Assembly: GCA_913041535.1 (NCBI GenBank)
Contig: CAJWJK010000002.1
Span: 1-64,000, forward strand
Direction of reading: 5' to 3'
From: an uncultured Alphaproteobacteria bacterium
GTDB lineage: Bacteria > Pseudomonadota > Alphaproteobacteria > VGEJ01
Length of the DNA: 64,000 nt
The notes beneath the pieces are model-generated. The model worked only from the letters and a program-made list of their open reading frames with translations. It did no database searches and was not told the DNA's origin. A program made the translations under genes and the position numbers. Shown piece after piece: positions 1 to 9,294 of this stretch. Position 1 is the stretch's first letter. Each line of letters opens with the position of its first letter.

Positions 1-118
1 TTATCATGGTGTTATTGTCGGAATGCAGAAATGCTTCCCGTTAAATCCTATTGTGTCTTTATCGATTTTCTTTTCTATATTTGCAAGTTTAATAGTGAGT
101 TGAAGTTTAGGAGGTGAT

Positions 119-400
119 TTGAATAAGGAATCAACCGTTGACAATCCATTAGTTGTAGGTATGTCTGGTGCAAGCGGTTCCATAATAGCATCTAAACTAG
201 TAGACGCTTTGATAGAGCGAGATATTCAAGTTGCCCTAATAGCCTCACATGCTTCAAGGATAGTTTGGAAACAAGAGATGGATGAATCTTTTGGTGAGTT
301 TATAGAAAGGACGATTCAAACCGGCAAAGTTAAAAATTATCAAATTGGTGATATCCAGGCGCCAATGGCAAGTGGAACTTACAGCGAACTCTATCGCTAA
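119..400 (+). pseudogene. ubiX: UbiX flavin prenyltransferase, N-terminal half only
   Basis: UbiX joins a dimethylallyl group to FMN to make the prenylated flavin cofactor of UbiD decarboxylases in ubiquinone synthesis. The opening VVGMSGASGS (residues 12-21) is the family's nucleotide-binding loop, and DIQAPMASGTY (about residues 78-88) matches the conserved segment near the middle of UbiX. After that the family sequence stops and the frame ends at TAA 398-400. About 88 of the usual 190 or so residues are present, so the protein cannot be functional as read. The TTG start has an AGGAGG ribosome site at 109-114, four bases away. Directly overlapping in another frame is the C-terminal part of ferrochelatase, so this looks like a deletion junction or an assembly mis-join. 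Family identity is fairly certain; the cause of the break is not. Confidence 0.75.
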
Positions 401-782
401 ACATTTTGTAAAGCAGTATGGGCCATCTGTACGTTGGACTGTGTGCTATCAAAGTCGCGTGGGTCCACTGGAGTGGATTACACCATCAACAGAAGAAGAG
501 TTAAAGAAAGCGGGGCAACGGGGCGAAAGTGTTATTATTGCCCCGATAGCTTTTGTGTCTGAGCATTCGGAAACACTAGTTGAATTGGATATTACATGTC
601 AGAAACTAGCGATTAAATTTGGCGTACAAGAATATAAGCGAGTACCCACACTTAGTTTGTCTGATGTTTTTATTTCTTCCCTTGTAGAACTTATACATTC
701 GGCCGAGTCTGTAGGAATAAATTCACAAGATCACGTCCGAATATGCCCGCGTGAGTACAATAAATGCCCTTATATTGTGTAA
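363..782 (+). pseudogene. hemH: Ferrochelatase, C-terminal part only
   Basis: Ferrochelatase inserts ferrous iron into protoporphyrin IX in the last step of haem synthesis. The frame contains the hallmark C-terminal blocks VCYQSRVGPLEWITPST and the SEHSETLVELD segment carrying the conserved catalytic glutamate, followed by a typical cysteine-containing tail. Family-like sequence begins near QWQVELT at about position 363, and the frame itself opens at a TTG at 345. The first half of the protein, including the conserved active-site histidine segment, is missing; about 140 residues remain of the usual 310-350. It ends three bases before hemJ, the order expected in many alphaproteobacteria (hemH, hemJ, rho). 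The missing N-terminus is replaced by the front of ubiX in a different frame. Function is not expected unless an intact copy exists elsewhere. Confidence 0.75.
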
Positions 783-785
783 AAG

Positions 786-1235
786 ATGTTTGAATTTCTG
801 ATAGACATTTATCCATGGCTAAAGGCATTACATATTATTGCAGTCATTTCTTGGATGGCTGGCATGCTCTATTTACCACGTTTATTTGTTTATCATGCAA
901 ACAGTGCGGTTGGTTCAGATCAGGCTGAGACGTTTAAAATTATGGAGCGTCGTCTGAGTAATGTGATCCTAACGCCAGCGATGGTATTATCTATACTTCT
1001 TGGTATCACATTGCTTTTAGTCCCCGATGTCATTGATTGGGCTATGGTGTGGGTATGGGGAAAGCTGTTGTTTGTATTTGCCTTGCTTCTATCGCATGGG
1101 GCATTGATGCGGTGGCGCAAGGCGTTTGAAGCCGATAGAAACCAGCATACTGCTAAATTTTTCCGGATTTTTAACGAAGTACCAACTGTGATAATGATAA
1201 TTATCGTTATTCTTGCTGTCGTAAAACCGTTCTAG
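786..1235 (+). CDS. hemJ: HemJ-type protoporphyrinogen IX oxidase
   Basis: HemJ is a haem-containing inner-membrane enzyme that oxidises protoporphyrinogen IX to protoporphyrin IX, the step before ferrochelatase. The 149-residue protein has the family's length and about four hydrophobic helices. It shows the N-terminal block WLKALHIIAVISWMAGML, with the conserved histidine at residue 16, and the C-terminal FRIFNEVPTVIMI block. It begins three bases after the stop of the hemH fragment, so the two were probably co-transcribed, and rho follows 216 bases later. The 216-base spacer to rho shows no open frame. Identification is from family motifs and the hemH-hemJ-rho order. Confidence 0.9.
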   Translation: MFEFLIDIYPWLKALHIIAVISWMAGMLYLPRLFVYHANSAVGSDQAETFKIMERRLSNVILTPAMVLSILLGITLLLVPDVIDWAMVWVWGKLLFVFALLLSHGALMRWRKAFEADRNQHTAKFFRIFNEVPTVIMIIIVILAVVKPF

Positions 1236-1451
1236 TATTGGACAAACAAAAATCAGAAAAACATTGACTAATGCATAATTGTTGCTTCATGTTGTAGCCG
1301 ATTTTCTACGGGGCTTAGTAATTCAAGTCCCATCAATCCAAAAATTGCTACTGGCTGTCCAACTTGGACGAAGTATTAGCTGTTAAATCTATAGCCCGAT
1401 GTTGGCACCCCCATTCTCATTTTCACGTTTTTAACTGGACCCTGATCGGAT

Positions 1452-2708
1452 ATGAATTTACTTGAGCTGAAGAGCAAATCCCCAACGGAACTTCTCAATT
1501 ACGCAGAGGAATTGGAAATCGAGAATGCAAGCACCTTGCGCAAGCAAGATATGATGTTTGCCATTCTCAAACAATTAGCAGAAAAGGACATTGAAATCTC
1601 TGGTGGGGGAGTTCTGGAGATTCTTCACGATGGCTTTGGTTTCCTGCGTTCTCCCGAATCGAATTATTTGCCTGGGCCTGACGATATTTATGTTTCACCA
1701 AGTCAGATAAGGCGTTTTGGTCTCCGAACCGGTGACACTGTTGACGGCCAGATTCGTGCACCCAAAGAAGGGGAGCGATACTTTGCTCTGTTGCGAACCA
1801 ACAAGATCAACTTTGAGGAGCCAGAAAGTATTAGACACAAGGTAAACTTTGATAATCTAACGCCGCTTTATCCAGAAGAAATGGTTCGCCTTGAGCTGGA
1901 AGACCCGACGGAGGCTGATGTGAGTGCGCGGGTGATAGATCTTATTACACCTCTTGGTAAGGGTCAGAGAGCTTTGATTGTTGCCCCCCCAAGAACGGGG
2001 AAAACAATGCTGTTGCAAACTATAGCTCATTCCATTGCAGTGAATTGGCCTGACGTCTACTTGATAGTTCTGCTTATAGATGAGCGACCAGAAGAAGTGA
2101 CTGATATGCAACGTTCAGTGAAGGGTGAGGTCATAAGCTCAACTTTTGATGAGCCAGCAGCTCGCCACGTTCAGGTCGCAGATATGGTTAGCGAGAAAGC
2201 TAAACGGCTGGTGGAGCATAAGCGTGACGTAGTAATTTTATTGGATTCAATTACGCGGTTAGCACGGGCATATAATACGGTTGTTCCTTCGTCAGGTAAG
2301 GTTTTAACAGGTGGCGTGGATTCAAATGCGCTTCAAAGGCCAAAAAGGTTTTTTGGAGCTGCTCGTAACATCGAAGAAGGTGGATCATTGACCATTATTT
2401 CAACGGCTTTGATTGATACCGGTAGCCGCATGGATGAAGTAATTTTTGAAGAATTCAAAGGGACTGGAAACTCTGAAATCGTACTTGACCGAAAATTGGC
2501 TGACAAACGCACATGGCCAGCCATCGACATCACAAAATCGGGCACCCGTAAGGAGGAATTGCTAGTTGATAAGGGGACTCTGGCCAAGATGTGGGTGTTA
2601 CGTCGTATACTCTCGCCGATGGGTGTGGTTGATGCCATGGAGTTTTTGCTAGATAAGCTAAAACATACAAAGACCAACGATGAGTTTTTCGACTCTATGA
2701 ATACATAA
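1452..2708 (+). CDS. rho: Transcription termination factor Rho
   Basis: Rho is the hexameric RNA helicase/ATPase that ends transcription at Rho-dependent terminators and couples it to translation. The 418-residue protein is the usual length. It has the N-terminal Rho helical domain (residues 1-45, starting [11 protein letters not shown]), a cold-shock-like RNA-binding domain with [22 protein letters not shown] (61-82), and the ATPase core with Walker A APPRTGKT (178-185). It also has the [10 protein letters not shown] segment and the Q/R-loop region ([13 protein letters not shown]). The gene lies downstream of hemJ. The trmE/gidA/parAB genes that often follow rho in alphaproteobacteria are absent here; the next gene is on the opposite strand. 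Confidence 0.97.
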   Translation: MNLLELKSKSPTELLNYAEELEIENASTLRKQDMMFAILKQLAEKDIEISGGGVLEILHDGFGFLRSPESNYLPGPDDIYVSPSQIRRFGLRTGDTVDGQIRAPKEGERYFALLRTNKINFEEPESIRHKVNFDNLTPLYPEEMVRLELEDPTEADVSARVIDLITPLGKGQRALIVAPPRTGKTMLLQTIAHSIAVNWPDVYLIVLLIDERPEEVTDMQRSVKGEVISSTFDEPAARHVQVADMVSEKAKRLVEHKRDVVILLDSITRLARAYNTVVPSSGKVLTGGVDSNALQRPKRFFGAARNIEEGGSLTIISTALIDTGSRMDEVIFEEFKGTGNSEIVLDRKLADKRTWPAIDITKSGTRKEELLVDKGTLAKMWVLRRILSPMGVVDAMEFLLDKLKHTKTNDEFFDSMNT

Positions 2709-2753
2709 GGCGAATAAATTATTTTACGGGCGATTCCAGCGTATAAAACGAAG

Positions 2754-2781
2754 AAAAAACGAATTCGGCAGTAAAACCGAA
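2754..2781 (-). terminator. Possible terminator of the quinone oxidoreductase gene
   Basis: A short inverted repeat, TTCGG at 2764-2768 with CCGAA at 2777-2781, lies just beyond the stop of the minus-strand oxidoreductase gene. On the minus strand it is followed by a T-rich run at 2754-2759. The stem is only five base pairs, so this is a weak candidate. Confidence 0.3.
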
Positions 2782-2787
2782 AAAAAT

Positions 2788-3765
2788 TTATGGAATGAGA
2801 ACCGTTGATCCCGTAGTACGACGCGACTGTAAATCCCGGTGAGCTTGTGCGGCCTTATCAAGAGGATAAGTTTGATGGATCTCTATTTTAATTGCACCAC
2901 AACGAACAACATTGAATAGCGCGTTTGCTGTTTCAAGGAGATCACTTCGTGTTGCCACATAGTTGAATAGGCTAGGGCGAGTTAGGAAGAGAGAACCCTT
3001 AGAGGCAAGGAGATTTATATCAAAGGGTGTTACCGGACCAGATGCATAACCAAATAGAACCATTGTGCCAAGAGGACTAAGGCAATCCAAAGATTCATAA
3101 AATGTCTCTTTACCGACGCTATCGTAGACAACTGGTACGCCAGCACCATTTGTAATTTCTTTAACCCGATCCACAAAGGTATCCTTACCGTAGATAATGG
3201 CGTGCTCACACCCATGCGACGAAGCAATCTCCGCTTTTTCAGGGCTACTTACTGTACCAATTACCTTGACGCCAAGGTGTTTAGCCCATTGGGATGCTAT
3301 CAGGCCAACGCCACCAGCTGCAGCGTGAAAAAGAACTGTTTGGCCGGATTGAACTTGGAAAGTGCGGTGTAAGAGATAATGGGCAGTCATTCCCTGCAGC
3401 AACATTGCAGCAGCACGGGTATCATCAATGTCGTCAGGGATTGGCACAAGTTTATCTGCAGGAATGAGTCGTGACTCGCAATAGGCCCCAATAGGGGCCG
3501 TGCCGTATACCACGCGATCACCAACAGCTACCTCATTAACGGCACCACCTACAGCCTCAACAACACCGGCAGCTTCAAAGCCAGGAATTACAGGTAACTG
3601 TGGTGATGGATAGGTGCCGTCGCGGAAGTAGCAGTCAATGAAATTCAGGCCAATAGCTGTATGTCTAATGAGAGCTTCTTCAGGACCAGGGTCTGATATT
3701 TGCACGTCCTCCCAACGAAGAACGTCAGGACCTCCAGTTTCATGAAATTGTATTGCTTTGGCCAT
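2788..3765 (-). CDS. NADPH:quinone oxidoreductase, zinc-free MDR family
   Basis: This is a medium-chain dehydrogenase/reductase of the QOR type, which typically passes electrons from NADPH to quinones or enals in the cytoplasm. The sequence shows the catalytic-domain opening with GLNFIDCYFRDG, the PGFEAAGVVEAVG block, and the Rossmann motif AAAGGVG (residues 148-154). No cysteine/histidine zinc site is evident, consistent with QOR rather than alcohol dehydrogenase. A start at ATG 3765 is preferred over the TTG at 3777: it has GAGG at 3772-3775 six bases upstream and gives the normal 325-residue protein. The gene follows the dienelactone hydrolase gene with only a few bases between them, implying one transcript. 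The true substrate cannot be read from the sequence. Confidence 0.9.
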   Translation of the reverse strand: MAKAIQFHETGGPDVLRWEDVQISDPGPEEALIRHTAIGLNFIDCYFRDGTYPSPQLPVIPGFEAAGVVEAVGGAVNEVAVGDRVVYGTAPIGAYCESRLIPADKLVPIPDDIDDTRAAAMLLQGMTAHYLLHRTFQVQSGQTVLFHAAAGGVGLIASQWAKHLGVKVIGTVSSPEKAEIASSHGCEHAIIYGKDTFVDRVKEITNGAGVPVVYDSVGKETFYESLDCLSPLGTMVLFGYASGPVTPFDINLLASKGSLFLTRPSLFNYVATRSDLLETANALFNVVRCGAIKIEIHQTYPLDKAAQAHRDLQSRRTTGSTVLIP

Positions 3766-3773
3766 ATACCACC

Positions 3774-4472
3774 TCAACCGACTAGATTCGTTGACAAGAA
3801 ATTGCTTGTGCGTTTGTTAGCGAGCTCTGCAGCAGCGTGATCATAGTGTTCGCCACCTATACGGGCGAAAGCATGGTTAACTTTGGCATAAGTGTGGATA
3901 GTGACATTATTATTCTTAGATAGCCGATCCCTTATCTGAAGTTGGGCTTGTTTGGGGACAAATTGGTCCTCTTCCGCAACGTGGAGAAGCAGTTTGCCGT
4001 TGATATTGTTCGATTCATCAAGCTTTTCTTCTATACCGACCCCATAATAACTAACTGCGCAATCGGCTACAGAGGAAGTTGAAGTGAGATAAGCTAGAAA
4101 TCCACCAAGACAGTATCCAACACAACCTACCTTTTCGATATCGTCTGAAATGTTACGGATATGATTAATTGATGCGACTATGTCCCCCATACCTTTCTTT
4201 GTATCAAAACCCTGATAAAGCTCAAAGGCTCTCTCCCAGTTTTCCTCGGTTTCATCCGTTAGTTGAATGCCAGGCTCCTGTCTCCAAAAAAGATCCGGGC
4301 AAAGAGCGGTATAACCGTCGCCCGCTAATTGATCCGTTATTTTTCTCATGACTATATTAACGCCAAATATTTCCTGAATAACAATTACCCCTGGACCAAA
4401 ACCGGACTCTGGTGTTGCAAGGTACCCAGTGAACCGGCCGTCAGCACATGCGATCGTGACTTCAGCGCCCAT
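3774..4472 (-). CDS. Dienelactone hydrolase family protein
   Basis: This is an alpha/beta hydrolase of the carboxymethylenebutenolidase family, which opens dienelactone rings in aromatic catabolism, though many members have other ester substrates. The 232-residue protein has the family length and all the hallmark elements. These are QEIFGVN with the interacting glutamate (about residue 34), the nucleophile elbow GYCLGG with cysteine in place of the usual serine, the aspartate in AEEDQFVP, and the histidine in VNHAFAR. It is the first gene of a two-gene minus-strand unit with the quinone oxidoreductase. No ring-cleavage genes are nearby, so a role in chlorocatechol breakdown is not supported; a general detoxifying hydrolase is as likely. 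Confidence 0.88.
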   Translation of the reverse strand: MGAEVTIACADGRFTGYLATPESGFGPGVIVIQEIFGVNIVMRKITDQLAGDGYTALCPDLFWRQEPGIQLTDETEENWERAFELYQGFDTKKGMGDIVASINHIRNISDDIEKVGCVGYCLGGFLAYLTSTSSVADCAVSYYGVGIEEKLDESNNINGKLLLHVAEEDQFVPKQAQLQIRDRLSKNNNVTIHTYAKVNHAFARIGGEHYDHAAAELANKRTSNFLSTNLVG

Positions 4473-4804
4473 TATGGCTTCTTCCTTTATGTTGACCTAG
4501 CAGTATTACTGTTGCTAATTACGTTAACTGTTGAACATGTCGTAGGCAATCCAAGGTCTCTTAATCTGGACACCGGAAACTGTCACGTCTACACTTAGAT
4601 TACTGAGTTCTTAGGTTTTAAACATTCCGATTTCTAGCATTTGACCTGTTGCCATAACATAGAGGTCTTTTTCTTTGTGGATGCCCAATTGGGCGAGTGC
4701 CCTTGGGTTTATAAAGTTGATGCTTTAGTCAGAAGAAGGTTTCACGCTATTATCTTGAAGACGTACTTTTTGAAAACGGTTAAACGGAAGTAAGTAAAGC
4801 TGCC
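4473..4804. other. Divergent intergenic region, no gene seen
   Basis: These 332 bases separate the minus-strand dienelactone hydrolase gene from the plus-strand CNNM gene. The region should hold both promoters. I see no coding frame with family-like sequence, no strong hairpin with a T-run and no RNA gene. Confidence 0.4.
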
Positions 4805-6082
4805 GTGGACCTGACATTGTGGGCGCAATTAATAGGGCTCGTGGCTTTGCTGGGCCTCTCCGCTTTTTTCTCAAGTTGTGAGACTAGCTTGTTTTCGCTT
4901 GGTCGTTCGCAAATCGAGCGGATGAAAAGGGACAAACATCCTCGATCTGCTCTTATTGAAGAACTCCTCAGCCGACCACGACAGCTAATTGTCACTATTC
5001 TTATAGGAAACGAGCTCGTCAATGTCTCGGCTTCAGTGCTCTCAGCAGTCATCATTGTACAGATTTTTGGTGTGGAAATGAGTTGGCTCAACATTGTTGT
5101 AATGGTTCCAATTCTGCTGTTGGTTGGGGAGATAACGCCTAAGACCCTAGCAATTGGACATAACGTAGCTTTTGCTGGCTTTCAAAGCATTTGGATTTAC
5201 CGTTTTTCAAGGTTGATCTCACCGATACGCTGGTTAGTCAGGAAAATTTCAGATTTCTTTATAACTCAGATAGTCGGGGAAGAAAGAACGGCAGCAAATA
5301 TTGCAACCGAGGACATGGTTCGAACATTAGCATCGGAGGCTGTTGGAGATGGTACGATTGACCCTCGCGAAGCTAAGTATATTCACCAAGTATTTGATTT
5401 TGGTGACAAGAGTGTTCGCGATATCGCAACGCCCCGCTCCCGTATATTTATGCTGCCTACCAATATGCCGCTTGTTGAAATGGCCACAGAAATTGATCGG
5501 ACCCGCCATACAAAAGTTCCAATTTATGAGGATGGAAACAGGGATGGTATTATTGGGGTGCTTTTTGCGCGGGATTTACTTGGCATAGATTTTGAAGATT
5601 TGGATCAGGAAGCTGTCCTTAAGATACTTAGAGATCCATATTTTATTCCTGAAACACTTTCGGCAGCATCGCTGTTCGTTACTTTTCGTAGCCGAAAACT
5701 TTCTATGGCCATCACTGTTGATGAATTTGGTGGCATTACGGGCCTGGTGACAGCGGAAGATCTTTTGGAGTGTATTTTTGGCGAAATTGAAAGTGGATCC
5801 GAATATAGGCGTCGGCTCAGGGTGAGTTATGAGGTGATGGAAGAAGGTCGTTACCGAATGGATGCTCGCATGACGGTGTCACAGTTTAACGAATTGCTGG
5901 GTTGCAGCATTGATGATGAACAATTTGAGACTATAGGAGGGGTGCTTTTAAGCGAGTTTGGTCAATTACCAGAAGAGGGGACAGCAATTCACATAGAGGG
6001 CCTCAAGTTTACGGTAGCATCGGTTTCTGGCCAGCGTATTGCAAACATCATAGTCGACACTTCAGACACAGTTATATCATGA
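4805..6082 (+). CDS. CNNM/CorC-type membrane protein with CBS domains (first of a tandem pair)
   Basis: This is a member of the haemolysin C/CNNM (UPF0053) family, linked to magnesium and cobalt efflux or homeostasis. The N-terminal DUF21 region has about three to four membrane segments (residues 1-150), with FFSSCETSLFSL and the GEITPKTLA block. Two CBS domains follow (about 205-330), with KVPIYEDGNRDGIIGVLFARDLL and VDEFGGITGLVTAEDLLE. The C-terminal CorC_HlyC domain (340-425) contains FETIGGVLLSEFGQLPEEG. Length is 425 residues from a GTG start at 4805; the frame has no better start. A paralogue follows 31 bases downstream, so both are probably co-transcribed. Ion specificity cannot be decided from sequence. 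Confidence 0.9.
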   Translation: MDLTLWAQLIGLVALLGLSAFFSSCETSLFSLGRSQIERMKRDKHPRSALIEELLSRPRQLIVTILIGNELVNVSASVLSAVIIVQIFGVEMSWLNIVVMVPILLLVGEITPKTLAIGHNVAFAGFQSIWIYRFSRLISPIRWLVRKISDFFITQIVGEERTAANIATEDMVRTLASEAVGDGTIDPREAKYIHQVFDFGDKSVRDIATPRSRIFMLPTNMPLVEMATEIDRTRHTKVPIYEDGNRDGIIGVLFARDLLGIDFEDLDQEAVLKILRDPYFIPETLSAASLFVTFRSRKLSMAITVDEFGGITGLVTAEDLLECIFGEIESGSEYRRRLRVSYEVMEEGRYRMDARMTVSQFNELLGCSIDDEQFETIGGVLLSEFGQLPEEGTAIHIEGLKFTVASVSGQRIANIIVDTSDTVIS

Positions 6083-6113
6083 AGATGACGATAATTACCC
6101 TATTGACTAAGTA

Positions 6114-7343
6114 ATGGACATTTTTCTCGTAGTTCTTCTTATCGTTATCTGCCTCGGGGTTGAGGCATTCTTTTCTGGATCGGAGATAGCAGTAGTAAGT
6201 GCAGATCGTGTCAAGCTGCGCCATGCTGCAGCCTCGGGATCACGCGGAGCAGCATTAGCACTTAAGATGCTGAAAGCGCCCGAATGGCTGCTTTCAACGA
6301 CTCTTGCTGGCACAAATTTAGCATTAGTTACAAGTACAACGGCTGCCACCATGCTTGTGATCTGGATGTTCGGGGAGGTCTATAGTTGGCTAGCTGTCGT
6401 GGCTCTTGCACCACTGACTTGGATCTTTGGGGAAATCGTTCCCAAGAGCGTATTTCAACAACGGGCTGATACAACAACGCCAATCGCTATATTTGTATTG
6501 CGGTTTTTCTCAATTGTATTTGGGCCGATATTGTGGATTTTTGCATTATTTTCTATTGCCCTTAAGCGTTGGACAGGTGGTGGTGAACGTAACCCATTCA
6601 CTTTGAGGGAGGAAATTCAAACACTAGTTGAGATGTCAGAGAGTGAAGGGGATATCCGTCCGGAAGAACAGACAATGATACGGAGGATATTTGATTTCAG
6701 CGAGACTAATGCTGGGGAAATTATGGTGCCTTTAATTGATGTCATAGGCGTTGAAGGTGGAACAAGCTGTGGCGAAGCAATGAGGATAGCAATTCAAACC
6801 GGACACAAACGTTTACCAGTCTACGAGCAACGAGTTGATCGGATTCTAGGGACGCTGAATACACTTGATATTTTGCTTCAGGACAAGCACAAGGCAATCA
6901 GTCAATTTGTCCAGCCGGTAGTTTATGTTTCTGCATCTAAGAGCATTAGGGATCTTTTACTCGCATTTAGTAAAGAAGATGTCGTCGTGGTTGTCGTTGA
7001 CGAGTTTGGAGGTGCAGATGGAATTGTTATGCTTGAGGACGTACTCGAGGAGATTGTAGGAGAGCTTGATGACGAGTTAGATGTTGAACGGGGAAGCGAA
7101 CCCATGATTCGTCAGATAGATCGTAGGCACGTTATCATGAGTGCAAGAGTTCAGATTGATACGATAAACGATACATTTGATCTTAGTCTGCCGGAGGGGG
7201 ATTATGAAACTATTGCTGGTTTCTTGATTGGCCTTGTGGGTGAAATACCCGAGATAGGCGAAATGATCAGATACGGGGAAGTTTCCTTCACGGTGGTTAA
7301 AGCAACTCGCCAAGCTATTCATGAAGTACGAGTTCGCTGGTGA
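6114..7343 (+). CDS. CNNM/CorC-type membrane protein with CBS domains (second of a tandem pair)
   Basis: This is a paralogue of the preceding gene with the same architecture: DUF21 membrane domain (about residues 1-150, with [14 protein letters not shown] and [12 protein letters not shown]), paired CBS domains with [20 protein letters not shown] and [19 protein letters not shown], and the CorC_HlyC domain ending the 409-residue protein. The two proteins align across their whole length but differ clearly in sequence, so this is an old duplication. The pair may form a hetero-oligomer or divide substrates; that is inference. The ATG at 6114 overlaps a TAA in another frame and no strong ribosome site is visible. 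Confidence 0.9.
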   Translation: MDIFLVVLLIVICLGVEAFFSGSEIAVVSADRVKLRHAAASGSRGAALALKMLKAPEWLLSTTLAGTNLALVTSTTAATMLVIWMFGEVYSWLAVVALAPLTWIFGEIVPKSVFQQRADTTTPIAIFVLRFFSIVFGPILWIFALFSIALKRWTGGGERNPFTLREEIQTLVEMSESEGDIRPEEQTMIRRIFDFSETNAGEIMVPLIDVIGVEGGTSCGEAMRIAIQTGHKRLPVYEQRVDRILGTLNTLDILLQDKHKAISQFVQPVVYVSASKSIRDLLLAFSKEDVVVVVVDEFGGADGIVMLEDVLEEIVGELDDELDVERGSEPMIRQIDRRHVIMSARVQIDTINDTFDLSLPEGDYETIAGFLIGLVGEIPEIGEMIRYGEVSFTVVKATRQAIHEVRVRW

Positions 7344-7401
7344 GTTAATGCTTTATGAAGGAAATGTGAATTGCTGGTTTGAATAGGAAAGTTGAAGCCT
7401 T

Positions 7402-8229
7402 ATGAGTAAACCCATTCAAAATCAAGGGATAACACCGTCGCTTCTGCGTTCTAAAAAAGGAGTTTCGCCTATCGTGTGTCTAACCGCGTATTCCACACAG
7501 ATGGCTAAAACATTGGATCCCCACGTGGACATGTTATTGGTTGGGGACTCGTTGGGAATGGTTCTATACGGTTTTAAAACCACAATTGGAGTCACACTAG
7601 ATATGATGATCGCGCATGGTGCGGCCGTGACTCGTGGTGTCACGAAAGCGTGCGTAATAGTCGATCTTCCTTTTGGCTCATACGAGGAATCACCCGCAAA
7701 AGCTTTTAATAGCAGCGCTCGTGTCATGCGGAAGACTGGGTGTTCGGGTGTCAAATTGGAAGGCGGGTCTGAAATGGTGGAAACTGTTAGATACCTTACT
7801 TCCAGAGGAATCCCAGTCTTAGGTCATGTGGGGTTAATGCCGCAATCTGTTCATTCATCGGGCGGATTTCGCACCCATGGAAAGAGTGATGAGGAAGCAG
7901 AGAGAATTCGAGCCGATGCGATAGAAATTGCTGATGCAGGGGCTTTCGCTATAGTCATTGAGGGAACTGTAGAATCGGTAGCACGACAAATCACTTTAGA
8001 CGTAGGAGTTCCTACAATAGGAATTGGAGCTTCTCCGGCATGTGATGGGCAGATTCTTGTAACCGATGACCTTCTGGGTTTGTTCTCTGATTTTACTCCT
8101 CGGTTTGTTAAGAGATATGCGGAACTGGAAGAAACAATTTCTGAAGCTGCGGCATCTTATGCCGATGATGTGCGGCTTAGACGGTTTCCTGCTAAGGAGC
8201 ACTGTGTTGACTCTGGACCGAACCTCTAG
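7402..8229 (+). CDS. panB: 3-methyl-2-oxobutanoate hydroxymethyltransferase
   Basis: PanB transfers a hydroxymethyl group from 5,10-methylene-tetrahydrofolate to ketoisovalerate, the first committed step of pantothenate (and so coenzyme A) synthesis. The 275-residue protein has the family length. It shows the TAYSTQMAK opening, the metal-binding [13 protein letters not shown], the [11 protein letters not shown] block, VKLEGG, the catalytic glutamate region AIVIEGT, and the C-terminal [20 protein letters not shown]. Its TAG stop overlaps the GTG start of panC by one base, a tight translational coupling. Confidence 0.96.
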   Translation: MSKPIQNQGITPSLLRSKKGVSPIVCLTAYSTQMAKTLDPHVDMLLVGDSLGMVLYGFKTTIGVTLDMMIAHGAAVTRGVTKACVIVDLPFGSYEESPAKAFNSSARVMRKTGCSGVKLEGGSEMVETVRYLTSRGIPVLGHVGLMPQSVHSSGGFRTHGKSDEEAERIRADAIEIADAGAFAIVIEGTVESVARQITLDVGVPTIGIGASPACDGQILVTDDLLGLFSDFTPRFVKRYAELEETISEAAASYADDVRLRRFPAKEHCVDSGPNL

Positions 8230-9098
8230 TGGTTGCTAAGTGCGGCCCTCTTTCCACCGTTCGAGAGGCTTCCGGCTTGCGAGAAACCATCTCTAGCTGG
8301 CGGTCTGCGAACTATAAGATTGGCTTGGTGCCAACAATGGGCGCGCTGCACGAAGGACACATTTCATTAATTCGACGGTCTCTCAGTGAAACGGACCGTA
8401 CATGCGTTACTCTATTTGTAAATCCCCGTCAATTTGGCCCGAGCGAAGACTTTAGTCTCTACCCGCGTGATGAGCTTTCTGATGTGAAGGTTCTCACTGA
8501 CGTGGGTGCGCACTTACTATTTGCGCCAGAACAAGCTGAGATGTACCCAAGTGACTTTGCTACAAATGTGACCATTTCTGGCTTGGGAGATCGCCTTGAG
8601 GGGGAGTTCAGACCCGGCTTTCTGGCGGGTGTAGCTACTGTTGTTGCAAAACTGCTGATACAAGCAATGCCTGACGTTGCTTATTTTGGTGAAAAGGACT
8701 ACCAGCAGTTGCTAGTAATTAGACAAATGGTTGCAGACCTTGGTATTCCGGTAGCAATTCGGGCAATGCCTACGGTACGAGAAGCGGATGGTCTTGCACT
8801 ATCCTCTCGCAATTCTTACCTCACCCCAGAACGCCGCGAACTAGCACCGATTCTCTACCGTACTCTCTGTAAGATGGTGGAGGGTGTTGTTGCAGGGAAG
8901 CAGGTCAAGTCATTGGAGCAATGCGCTGAAAACGAATTGCTGGAAGCAGGTTTTGATCGGATTGATTACATTACTATACGCGATTCTCAATCTTTGGAGC
9001 AGTTAAATAAAGTGGAAAAGCCGTCGAGGGCGCTAGCAGCGGTATGGCTGGGTAAGACAAGGCTTATAGACAATATTTCGATTAGTGACTCTGTTTAA
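8229..9098 (+). CDS. panC: Pantothenate synthetase
   Basis: PanC is the ATP-dependent ligase that condenses pantoate and beta-alanine to pantothenate in the cytosol. The 289-residue protein carries the cytidylyltransferase-like PTMGALHEGH (HxGH-type ATP motif, about residues 34-43), FVNPRQFGPSEDF, the DVAYFGEKDYQQL block and the KMSKS-like LALSSRNSYL. Translation probably begins at GTG 8229, overlapping the panB stop. panD is not in the window. After the gene, a 196-base stretch leads to a convergent gene. Confidence 0.96.
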   Translation: MVAKCGPLSTVREASGLRETISSWRSANYKIGLVPTMGALHEGHISLIRRSLSETDRTCVTLFVNPRQFGPSEDFSLYPRDELSDVKVLTDVGAHLLFAPEQAEMYPSDFATNVTISGLGDRLEGEFRPGFLAGVATVVAKLLIQAMPDVAYFGEKDYQQLLVIRQMVADLGIPVAIRAMPTVREADGLALSSRNSYLTPERRELAPILYRTLCKMVEGVVAGKQVKSLEQCAENELLEAGFDRIDYITIRDSQSLEQLNKVEKPSRALAAVWLGKTRLIDNISISDSV

Positions 9099-9250
9099 AA
9101 CAAGATATGTTTAGCAGAATAGGAAACAAAGGCAGCCTTTGTAATGATGTGGTGTTCGTTACTGTCAATTGACATGCCAGTTCCGATACCGTCGAGACAC
9201 TCGACATCTTGGAGCATGATACTCTTAATACAGGATAACAAACAGAAAGC

Positions 9251-9278
9251 AGGCTTGGCCTTTGGTAAGGCCAAGCCT
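9251..9278 (-). terminator. Terminator of the binding-protein gene
   Basis: A perfect ten-base-pair inverted repeat (AGGCTTGGCC at 9251-9260 and GGCCAAGCCT at 9269-9278) encloses an eight-base loop. It lies just beyond the stop of the minus-strand gene. On the minus strand it is followed by a T-rich stretch (complement of 9240-9250), so it reads best as an intrinsic terminator in that direction. It could also slow transcription from panC. Confidence 0.7.
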
Positions 9279-9294
9279 AAGCGAATGTAGTATT

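Noticed and set aside
2-103. Open frame at the left edge ending in a hydrophobic stretch, possibly the tail of a membrane protein
   Set aside because: Only 33 codons are visible, another frame is also open, and no conserved motif is present, so it cannot be told from chance.
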